Shown: in pieces, positions 1 through 8,200 of the stretch
Position numbering within the stretch: position 1 is the stretch's first letter
Layout: each line of letters opens with the position of its first letter
Assembly: GCA_963793295.1 (NCBI GenBank)
Contig: CAWBZX010000042.1
Location: 164,581 to 228,580, forward strand
Length of the DNA: 64,000 bases
Reading direction: 5' to 3'
Origin: JAHDHW01 sp963793295
GTDB taxonomy: Bacteria; Bacteroidota; Bacteroidia; Chitinophagales; Saprospiraceae
Translations under genes and position numbers: made by a program
The notes under the pieces: model-generated
What the model was told of the DNA's origin: nothing
Database searches by the model: none
What the model saw: the letters and a program-made list of their open reading frames with translations, nothing else

Positions 1-666
1 AACACCCGCTTCCCAAGGTTCTTGAATGCCGTTTTCATTAAAATCCTGAAAAACAAAATCACCTATACTAGTACCATCCGTTCCATCGACGAAGGTTGAG
101 TCGATAGCAGTACATCCGTTTGAATCGGTAACAGTGACAGAATAGGTGCCGGGATAGAGATTGAATGCATCCACCGTTGTCTGCATTGCGGGGTCATTCC
201 ATTGGTAAGTATAAGGAGGAACACCTGTCATGGCGCTAACGTGTGCAATTCCATTTGGGCCACATCCTGCGTCTTGAGTTGTTGAAATCATGATCCATAA
301 ACCTTCGGGAGATAAACAAACCTCAATACTGCCTTCTGCGGTTTCTCCTTGTGAATCAGTTACCGTTACAGAGTAAGTTGTTCCAGATGTTAAATTATAA
401 ACGATATCTGTTACATCGCCTGTACTCCACAAATAGGAATAGCCAGGAGTACCACCTGACACAACTACACTAGCTGATCCATCACTGCTACCTGGGCAAG
501 TTTCACAACTTACACTTAAGAATAGCTCTAGTGCAGATGTTTCAGCTTTTGCAAATAATGAGTTTATACTACAGCACATTGTTAGTATAAAAATAGGAAT
601 AAATAAATTTGATAATTTATTTTGTTGAGTCAATTTCCTCAAAATTGTAAAATTCGATTGCTTCAT
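1..666 (-). CDS. Secreted SprB-repeat/SdrD_B-like protein, 5' part only
   Basis: The first 222 codons of a larger gene whose 3' part lies beyond the left edge; the frame is open from the ATG at 666 to base 1. A basic N-terminus and a hydrophobic stretch (LFIPIFILTMCC) followed by SLFAKA suggest a signal peptide at about residues 1-40. Two repeats of about 80 residues follow, each with a Y-x-W (YSYLWSTG, YTYQWNDP) and ending in YSVTVTDS, the hallmark of SprB-type repeats of Bacteroidota surface proteins. From about residue 200, GDFVFQDFNENGIQEPWE looks like the start of an SdrD_B/SpaA-like domain. Such proteins are normally exported by T9SS and carry a C-terminal sorting domain, which cannot be seen here. 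Function beyond surface display or adhesion is unknown. Confidence 0.85.
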   Translation of the reverse strand, partial: MKQSNFTILRKLTQQNKLSNLFIPIFILTMCCSINSLFAKAETSALELFLSVSCETCPGSSDGSASVVVSGGTPGYSYLWSTGDVTDIVYNLTSGTTYSVTVTDSQGETAEGSIEVCLSPEGLWIMISTTQDAGCGPNGIAHVSAMTGVPPYTYQWNDPAMQTTVDAFNLYPGTYSVTVTDSNGCTAIDSTFVDGTDGTSIGDFVFQDFNENGIQEPWEAGV

Positions 667-1218
667 GAATCTTTACATTTAAAAATGAAAAACCAGTCTG
701 TGTTTCAAAGTGATTATAGGCATCACAATTTTATTGCTTCAAAACCAAATTGGTTTATGATAATATTATCGGTCAGCTGTTACTACTTTGCTAGTGTGGA
801 GTGTTGTGCGCATAAATTTTTATAATGCGCTATTGGTAAAAGTTTTGGATGTTAAAAAAATGTTTGTTTAATATTTATTTTAACGTTTAACTCCTTATTC
901 TAAAGGTACAAATAAAATAATATTTTCACAATATTACTTTATTTAGGTTCTCAAGATATTCGCTTTCTAAAACTTTATGAAATTTTAATGATAAAAAGAT
1001 AAATATAAAATAGATTGTAATATTTTCCTAATATTGATCTTCTACCAAATAACAAAATTAAATAAAAGAATTGTCAGTATCAAATTGCATATTACTATTT
1101 ATTCCTAATTTTAAAAAACATATTTTTAAAGCATTGGTTTTCAGTATGTTGTAGATAATGTGATTGAGTTGGGGATATTTTGAATAGTGATATAATTGAA
1201 AAAAATCAGTTTATTGAC
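667..1218. other. AT-rich intergenic region, 552 bases
   Basis: This gap separates the minus-strand SprB-repeat gene from coaE. Apart from the weak promoter candidate at 901-931 I see no gene, tRNA-like fold or clear terminator. A small open frame at 622-825 overlaps the start of the repeat gene and has no credible protein features. Confidence 0.6.
901..931 (-). promoter_or_regulatory. Possible promoter for the minus-strand SprB-repeat gene
   Basis: Read on the minus strand: TACCTTTA (901-908), 7 of 8 matches to the Bacteroidota -7 element TAnnTTTG, with TTG (929-931) 20 bases upstream. It would give a leader of more than 200 bases. The DNA is very AT-rich, so a chance match is possible. Confidence 0.25.
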
Positions 1219-1818
1219 TTATTTAGGTCCTAATATTTTTTTTAATTCAAAATGTATCTTCAAAACTTGCTTTATCAACCCATGATTTCCATCATTATAA
1301 ATTACCCAATCTGATTGGGCTAACTTTTCTTCATCAGACCATTGATTTGCTATCCTGGCCAAAATTGCCTCTTTAGTTGTTTTGTCTCTTTCCATAATTC
1401 TTTTTATCCTCACTTCTAAAGGAGCGACCACCGTAATCAATTTGTCCAATTTTTTGTAGCTCCCGGTTTCAAACAATAGTGCTGCTTCCTTTAGTGTGTA
1501 AGGAACATTTTTCTGGCTATTGTGCCATAGTTCACTATCTTTTAGTACGGCGGGATGAACTGCATCATTTAACATTTTAAGTTTTTTGGGCTCATGAAAA
1601 GCAATATCGGAAATATATTTTCTGTTTAATTTCCAATCTTTTTGATAAGCCTCCGCGCCAAAGATGGATTTTATTTTTTGTCTCAGTTCCTCGTCGTTTG
1701 TCATTAAATATTTTGCTCGATCATCAGCATAATAAACCGGAATGCCTAATGTTTCAAAAATATTGCAAACCGTTGTTTTTCCACTCCCCATTCCTCCAGT
1801 AATTCCGACTTTGAGCAT
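1219..1818 (-). CDS. coaE: Dephospho-CoA kinase
   Basis: Catalyses the last step of coenzyme A synthesis, ATP-dependent phosphorylation of the 3'-hydroxyl of dephospho-CoA, in the cytosol. The protein of 199 aa has the usual family length. The P-loop GITGGMGSGKTT is at residues 6-17, followed by the DDRAK segment typical of the CoA-binding region and the AVLARIANQWSDEEK-type C-terminal helix (here with AILARI). The start is the ATG at 1818. It is divergent from the porP-like gene, and its terminator, if any, is not obvious. Assignment is firm from the N-terminal motif and length. Confidence 0.96.
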   Translation of the reverse strand: MLKVGITGGMGSGKTTVCNIFETLGIPVYYADDRAKYLMTNDEELRQKIKSIFGAEAYQKDWKLNRKYISDIAFHEPKKLKMLNDAVHPAVLKDSELWHNSQKNVPYTLKEAALLFETGSYKKLDKLITVVAPLEVRIKRIMERDKTTKEAILARIANQWSDEEKLAQSDWVIYNDGNHGLIKQVLKIHFELKKILGPK

Positions 1819-1943
1819 GACTATTTATTTTTGTATGTAAAATTACACCTCTCGACATTAAATTATAAATTTCTTCCATCTAGATTAAGTTTTTATTAAT
1901 TTGTGGCAAAGAAAATATTAATTGTGTATTAAAATCCACTAAT

Positions 1944-2987
1944 TTGATCAATAAAATTATACAGCAGTTAGTTGTTTTGAGTTTTCTGTTTGGGGGTGTT
2001 GTTTGTACAAATGCACAGGATATTCATTTTTCTCAATTTCAGTTTTCTCCGATGAACATCAATCCTGCATTAACAGGAGTTTTTCCTCAGGATATTAGAT
2101 TTAGTGGGATCTATCGAAAACAATGGCAATCTGTGACGGTTCCCTATCTTACCTTTTCGGGAGCTTATGACGGCAAGTTTTTCCATAAAATCAGTGAAAA
2201 TGGCTTTTTTGGTGCGGGTATTATTTTTAACTACGACAAACAAGGCTATGGTCGATTTGGTGGTCCGGAATTAAAACTAACTCAACTTACCTTAAGTGGC
2301 TCTTACACCCAGCGACTAAATGATTATAATTACCTGACGGCAGGTTTGCAGGTAGGAACAATCAACCGTGCTTTCGGGGTAGAAGGATTGCAATTTGAAA
2401 ATCAATATAACGGTGATGTTTTTGATCCGGATTTAGATAGCAGGGAAGATTTTGACAAAACCAGTATAACTTTTTTGGATTATTCAACCGGACTTAACTG
2501 GCACCTTCAAACGGATGCTGGACTTAGCCTAAATGCGGGCGTTGGGATATTTCATCTTGCTACACCCAAACAAAATTTTTATAATCAGACGGAGTCAAGA
2601 TTGCCTATGAGATACGCAGTTAATGTGATTGGAAAAACACCAATAAGCCCATTATTGAATATCCAATTTACTATTTTGTATCAAAGGCAGGGAGTTTACT
2701 CTGAAATACTAAGTGGAGCTGCTGTTGAGTATAAAATAAATGTGACACGTGGAAAGGAACTTTCCGTGCAGATAGGCACCAATTATCGATATGCTGGTGA
2801 AAGCGATGCGGTTATTCCTACATTTGGCGTAAATTATTTGTTTTGGCAATTAGGGATTAGTTACGATGTTAATATTTCACAATTTAAAGAGGCTACAAAT
2901 GGCAGTGGCGGTCCCGAAATTGCTATTGTTTATACAATTACAAAAGTAAAACCGCCCAAAACATTTAAAGCCTGCCCAATTTTTTAA
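1944..2987 (+). CDS. PorP/SprF family type IX secretion system outer-membrane protein
   Basis: A 347-aa outer-membrane protein of the PorP/SprF family. A signal peptide ends near residue 24 (VVCTNAQ), followed directly by the family signature QDIHFSQFQFSPMNINPALTG. The rest is a beta-rich barrel-like sequence with many aromatic-ended strands. In Flavobacterium johnsoniae SprF is needed to secrete the type B effector SprB, and PorP is needed for T9SS function in Porphyromonas. Here the gene lies just upstream of a PorE-like gene (28-base gap) and three type B sorting-domain proteins, so a role as their partner is a reasonable inference. The start is a TTG at 1944; there is no in-frame ATG upstream before the stop at 1881-1883, and this start gives a complete signal peptide. 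Confidence 0.92.
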   Translation: MINKIIQQLVVLSFLFGGVVCTNAQDIHFSQFQFSPMNINPALTGVFPQDIRFSGIYRKQWQSVTVPYLTFSGAYDGKFFHKISENGFFGAGIIFNYDKQGYGRFGGPELKLTQLTLSGSYTQRLNDYNYLTAGLQVGTINRAFGVEGLQFENQYNGDVFDPDLDSREDFDKTSITFLDYSTGLNWHLQTDAGLSLNAGVGIFHLATPKQNFYNQTESRLPMRYAVNVIGKTPISPLLNIQFTILYQRQGVYSEILSGAAVEYKINVTRGKELSVQIGTNYRYAGESDAVIPTFGVNYLFWQLGISYDVNISQFKEATNGSGGPEIAIVYTITKVKPPKTFKACPIF

Positions 2988-3015
2988 ACAATTCAGAAAA
3001 CAAAGCTTTTTTTTA

Positions 3016-3600
3016 ATGAAATATCCAGTGTTAATTGTTTTGATGATGTTGGTTGGAAACTCATTTTCATACTCCCAGTCTGCTAAAGCCTTTGAAAAGG
3101 CAGGGGATAAGGCTTTTTCTGAGAAAGATTATGGGGCTGCGCTCGAATATTATCGCAATGCGATAGAAATAAATAATAAAAAAATCAGCCTTTCTTATAA
3201 ATATGCTGAAGTTGCACGTCTTTTTCATGCTTTTGATTTTGCGGTCGTTTATTATTCCAAAGTTTTAGAAGATGAAAATGAATCCGACTTTCCGTTGACG
3301 AATTATTGGCTGGGAATGGTGAAAAAAAGTATGGGAGAATACAATGAAGCGAAACAATATTTTCAGACTTTTTTAGACAAAAAAATCACTTCTGACGGCA
3401 TTTACATTGAATCAGCAAAAACGGAAATCAAAAGCTGCGATTGGGCATTGGAGATCATTAACAATCAAGCGGAGGATATTGTCATTCAACAGTTAAACAA
3501 AAGAGTAAATACACCTTATTCTGAATTTGGGTCATTGATGAAAGGCGATACTTTGTACTATTCTTCGTTGCGATTTGATAATAAAAATGATGAGACATGA
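3016..3600 (+). CDS. PorE-like TPR/PD40/OmpA protein, N-terminal fragment (frameshifted)
   Basis: N-terminal 194 aa of what looks like one PorE-type envelope protein. A signal peptide (MKYPVLIVLMMLVGNSFSYS) is followed by TPR-like helices (AFEKAGDKAFSEKDYGAALE and later YYSKVLEDENE) and the start of a PD40 propeller at about residue 178 (MKGDTLYYSSLRFDNKNDE). The frame then stops at 3598-3600, while the continuation of the propeller and the OmpA domain is encoded in the +1 frame by the next entry. It is probably cotranscribed with the porP-like gene. In Porphyromonas PorE binds peptidoglycan and links the T9SS to the cell wall. The break may be a real mutation, a programmed shift or a sequencing error. 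Confidence 0.8.
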   Translation: MKYPVLIVLMMLVGNSFSYSQSAKAFEKAGDKAFSEKDYGAALEYYRNAIEINNKKISLSYKYAEVARLFHAFDFAVVYYSKVLEDENESDFPLTNYWLGMVKKSMGEYNEAKQYFQTFLDKKITSDGIYIESAKTEIKSCDWALEIINNQAEDIVIQQLNKRVNTPYSEFGSLMKGDTLYYSSLRFDNKNDET

Positions 3601-5008
3601 TCCACCAAGAAAGATTGCAAAAGTTTTGATGTCTTTAAGGGGTTCCAAGGGGCGAACAATGAAGCGAAGTTTTAATGAAAATTTAAAACATACAGCTCAT
3701 ACAACTTTTAGTAAAGATGGTAATAGGATTTATTATACCATTTGTGATTATAAAGAAAATGCTGAAATCCGATGCCAGCTATATTATCGTGAAAAAGACA
3801 GTCGAAAGCGATGGGGAAAAGCCCAAAAAATGCCCGAAGATATCAATTTATCCGATTACACTTTTACCCATCCAAATATTGGAACTAATGAAAAGACTGG
3901 TGAAGAAACTCTATATTTTGTTTCTAATCGACCTGGAGGAAAAGGAAAGCTAGATATCTGGTATTGCACTGTCCTGAAAAACGGAAAATTTTCGGAGGTT
4001 AAGAATATTAACAAAATTAATACAGCTGAAAACGATATTACCCCTTTTTATCAGAATACTACCCAGACCTTGTTTTTCAGCTCGGATGGCTATCGAAGTA
4101 TGGGTGGATACGATATTTATAAAACCAAAATAAATGATGATGAATTGACTGAACCTGAGCACACGGGCTATCCTTTAAACAGCAGTTATAACGATGTATA
4201 TTTTACGATAAATAAGGATTCAACTCTGGCCTATTTTTCTTCCAATCGATTGGGTTCAATGTACTTGGATGAGACAAACAAATCCTGTTGTAATGATATT
4301 TATAAAGTCACTTTTAAAACTACAGATTCTATTGATTTAATTCCTCCGGTTGATGACAGCCTGACTTTGGTGTTTGAAATTCCGGATCCAGAACCTATTC
4401 CACCGGATCCTACGGAAGAAATACCTCCGTCTACCCTCGAGGATTTTTTGCCTCTGGCTTTATATTTTGATAATGATGAACCGGATAAAAGGACACGGCG
4501 TACAATCACCAAGAAAAGTTATGCCGAAACTTTTATGAAATATTATGATCGTAAACGTGACTTTGTAAATGAGTTTTCAAGTGGCGTACCTGAAGGAGAA
4601 AGAACAGCAGCCAAAATAAATATAAATCTCTTCTTTGAAAATAAAGTAAAAAGAGGGTTTGATTATCTTGATTTGTTTTCCCAAATATTGTTACAACGCC
4701 TTGAAGAAGGGGAGAAGGTTGAAATTTTTGTAAAAGGCTTTACCAGTCCTAGAGCAAAAAGTGATTACAATCTTCACTTAGGGAAAAGAAGGATCAGCAG
4801 CGTCAAAAATCATTTTAAAACCTATAATAACAGTGTTTTTCAGTCATATCTTGAAAAAGGGCAACTGATTATTTCTGAACGATCATTTGGAGAAACAACT
4901 GTCGCCGAAGGGGTAAATGATGACCTCGAAAATCAACGTCTTTCTATATATAGTGTTGAAGCTTCACTAGAGCGAAGGGTTGAAATTGTCGAAATAAAGC
5001 GGGAATAA
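3575..5008 (+). CDS. PorE-like protein, PD40 propeller and OmpA domain fragment
   Basis: Carries the rest of the PorE-like protein in the +1 frame, overlapping the upstream fragment by 26 bases. PD40-type propeller repeats are visible at TFSKDGNRIYYT, LYFVSNRPGGKGKLDIWY, LFFSSDGYRSMGGYDIYK and LAYFSSNRLGS. A proline- and acid-rich linker (about residues 255-285) leads to an OmpA-like C-terminal domain with DYNLHLGKRRISSVKNHF and a final RRVEI, the peptidoglycan-binding signature. It has no signal peptide of its own, so it could not reach the periplasm as a separate protein. The TTG at 3575 or ATGs at 3587/3590 are formal starts only. Joined, the two fragments would make about 660 aa, as expected for the family. 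Confidence 0.8.
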   Translation: MIIKMMRHDPPRKIAKVLMSLRGSKGRTMKRSFNENLKHTAHTTFSKDGNRIYYTICDYKENAEIRCQLYYREKDSRKRWGKAQKMPEDINLSDYTFTHPNIGTNEKTGEETLYFVSNRPGGKGKLDIWYCTVLKNGKFSEVKNINKINTAENDITPFYQNTTQTLFFSSDGYRSMGGYDIYKTKINDDELTEPEHTGYPLNSSYNDVYFTINKDSTLAYFSSNRLGSMYLDETNKSCCNDIYKVTFKTTDSIDLIPPVDDSLTLVFEIPDPEPIPPDPTEEIPPSTLEDFLPLALYFDNDEPDKRTRRTITKKSYAETFMKYYDRKRDFVNEFSSGVPEGERTAAKININLFFENKVKRGFDYLDLFSQILLQRLEEGEKVEIFVKGFTSPRAKSDYNLHLGKRRISSVKNHFKTYNNSVFQSYLEKGQLIISERSFGETTVAEGVNDDLENQRLSIYSVEASLERRVEIVEIKRE

Positions 5009-5098
5009 AAATACTTCTTTCAGCCTACCTTATATATACAAATTGTCTATTGTGTAAATTACTGTATTTCATAGATAAACACTACTGAAATATGTGTA

Positions 5099-5106
5099 TA
5101 ATTTTG
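5099..5106 (+). promoter_or_regulatory. Possible -7 element before the first giant PKD gene
   Basis: TAATTTTG fits the Bacteroidota -7 consensus TAnnTTTG exactly, but no good -33 TTG lies at the expected distance. It would give a leader of about 130 bases that contains the inverted repeat at 5190-5210. Confidence 0.3.
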
Positions 5107-5189
5107 GAATGAATATTGATTCTTTTCAGATGAATAAATCAATAGAATACAGCTCTATAGCTAAAAATACACAAGTCCCCCCTCAATTT

Positions 5190-5210
5190 GTGATGAACGA
5201 GAGTCATCAC
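5190..5210 (+). promoter_or_regulatory. Perfect 7-bp inverted repeat in the PKD leader
   Basis: GTGATGA and TCATCAC flank a 7-base spacer (ACGAGAG), 30 bases before the ATG at 5241. It could be an operator or a hairpin in the mRNA leader. No matching element was found before the other two paralogues. Confidence 0.4.
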
Positions 5211-5240
5211 GTAATTTAATTATAAAACTGATTCAAGGTA

Positions 5241-8200
5241 ATGATGAAACATTTACGTCCAGTACTTTTGACATTGTTTTCAATTCCTGTCCTAAGTAGC
5301 CTGCATAGCCAAGTCACCGCCGATTTTACTTACAGTGCTACTTCTGGTTGCGGCTCTCTTCAAGTGTCGTTTTGTGATAATTCTGTGTCTTCTTCGGGGA
5401 ATATTGTTTCCTGGTCATGGGATTTGGGTGGAGCCTCATCAAGCCTTGAATGCCCAGGAAGAGTATTTGGGATTCCGGGTACTTACGACGTATGTTTGAC
5501 TGTGATAGATAACAATGGCATTTCCGATACAAAGTGCATGACAGATCTTATCACTGTTTATAATTTACCAGAACCTGATTTTTTTGCTACTCCAGTTGAA
5601 GGTTGCGCTCCGGCGCAGATATCATTTACAGATTTATCGACATCACAAGATGGACTAATTGAAAATTGGCTCTGGGGTCTAGGAGGATCGTGTGGAACTA
5701 TATTCACAACGAATCCAGGAGTTCCTGCTGCAATTTGCACTTATGATATTCCAGATGATTATACAATAAGTTTGACAGTTACTGATGAAAATGGATGTGT
5801 GAATACAAAAACTAAAACGGATTATTTAATCATTTCACCAGCACCGGAAGCTTTATTTTCTACAATTGATACTTTTGGTTGTTCCCCTCCCTATACAGCT
5901 ACATTTACAAATAATAGCCCTGTCACCACCGGAATTGATTTCCACTGGGATTTTGGACCAGGTAATGGAACATATGATGGTGTTAATCCACCTCCGGTCA
6001 GTTTTAATTCAAGCGGATCTAATTCAGTGACCTTAATTGCTACGAGTACGAATTCTAACTGTAGCGATACCTTTTCGATAGAGAATGTGGTTGAAGTGGG
6101 CTATAATGTTGATTTTGATTTTACTCCTGATAGTGGCTGCGAAGATATGATCGTTTCATTTACAGACCTTTCCTCAGAAGTGGCTGACAGTGTTATTTGG
6201 GATTTTGGAGACGGTAACTTTTCAAATGATCCAAATCCTACTCACCAATATTCAAATGCTGGATGTTATTTTGTGAAATTAACCAGAGAAATTGGAGGCT
6301 GTTGGTCAGAAAGATTTTCGTCAACTTGTATTAATGTCGAAACTCCTCCCGCTGTCACTTACAACAATGACAATAATGTTGGGTGTACGCTACCACATGT
6401 TGTAAATTTTGCAGGTACTTCTTTTAGTGCAGTTAGTTGGGAATGGGACTTTGGTGATGGTACAAGCAGTACCTTACAAAACCCTGTGCATGTTTATAAT
6501 TCATTCGGAGATTATCCGGTTACTTTAACGGTATCAAATGCGAGTGGATGTGAAAATTCTATAACACTTAATACAATTGAAGTCCAACCTGTGCAAGCAC
6601 AAATGATTGATGATCAAATAGAAGGTTGTGCTCCAATGACTATAACTTTAGGTGATAACTCTTCAAGCGTCACCTCGATAGTTAGTTGGTCCTGGCAAAT
6701 GGTAACAACATCAAGTACATATATTTCATCTTCACCCTCACCAACTTTTACCATCAATGATATTGGAGTTTTTGATGTCCAATTAACAGTAACTAATACC
6801 TTGGGTTGTACAGATACACAAATATTTTCAGGAGCGGTTAGCGTTGGATCAATTCCAAACTTAGCATTCTCAGCTACTCCTGTGGAAAGTTGTGTTGAAC
6901 AGCCGATTACATTTACAGATCTTTCTGATGCTACAGTAGATTTTTGGTACTGGGATTTTGGCGATGGCAATGACTCCGATCTAACTGATCCGATTCATTT
7001 TTATTTGGATACTGGTTACTATGATGTAAACTTGATTGCTTCTCATAACGGATGTGTAAATTCGATTACTTATTCTGATTACATTCATATTACTGCTCCT
7101 GTTTCAAAGTATAATATCATAAAATTTTGTGATAATACTTATCAAAGAAAGTTTAAAAATAATGCCATTGGCGCTGATTCAATATTTTGGGACTTTGGTG
7201 TTATTGGCATTGATACAGATACATCAATGCAGGCAAATCCGGAGTTTATTTATCCGGATACCGGATATTATTATGTAACACAAACAGTATTCAATTACAC
7301 GACAGGCTGCCAGCATTCCAAAACAGAGGAAATTCATATCACTGATCCAAAAGCTGATTTTTCGCTTTCAAGCAATCAGGGCTGTGTTCCAATGACGGTG
7401 TCATTAATTGACAACTCCAATTTTGCAAAATCTTATACCTGGAGTAGTCCGACAGGCGTTATTTCAGACTCCAATATTTCAGATCCTACAATCAATTTCG
7501 ATACTCCGGGAATACATTCGGATATTCAACTTATCATAAAAGATGAAAATAATTGTAGAGATACTTTTGTCCTTACAGATCAAATATTTGTCAATGAAAT
7601 CAATCCCGGAATAATTGTAGATCCGGCTTCTGGATGCCCAACTTTGAATGTTTCTTTTAGCGATGCTTCATCAAACCTTTTTGCAAATAATATATCCTGG
7701 GATTGGACTTTTGGAAACAATCTTGGAACATCAAATATTGAAAATCCAAGTTTTTCATTTGTTGATGTAGGAAATTATGATGTTGATTTAACAATAACAG
7801 ATGATTGGGGTTGCACCGCCTCAACAACTTTTGACAATGCGGTTCAGGTTAGTTCGGCAACAGCATTCTTCGATGCGGACAACATAGGTTGTACTTCTGC
7901 AGGAATTTCATTTAATAATTTCTCAGATGGAGCGGGTTTATCTTATTCCTGGGATTTTGGAGATGGAAGTCCATTGTCAACAGAAGAATCTCCATCACAT
8001 TTTTATATGAATGAAGGAACCTTCACTGTTTGCTTAACAATAACGGATGTAAATTCTTGTGAAAGTACGATGTGTTTAGATAATTATGTTGAAATTGTTG
8101 ACCCTGCGGCAGCATTTACTTTAGATAACAATTTTGCATCTTGTCCGCCTCTCACTGTTAATTTTCAAAATCTTTCGTTAAACGCAACTGATTACTTGTG

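Noticed and set aside
622..825. 67-codon open frame near the left edge
   Set aside because: It overlaps the start of the minus-strand SprB-repeat gene and has no credible protein features.
6614..6970. 118-codon minus-strand open frame inside the first PKD gene
   Set aside because: It is a shadow of the repeat-encoding plus strand, and similar shadows occur in the sister genes.
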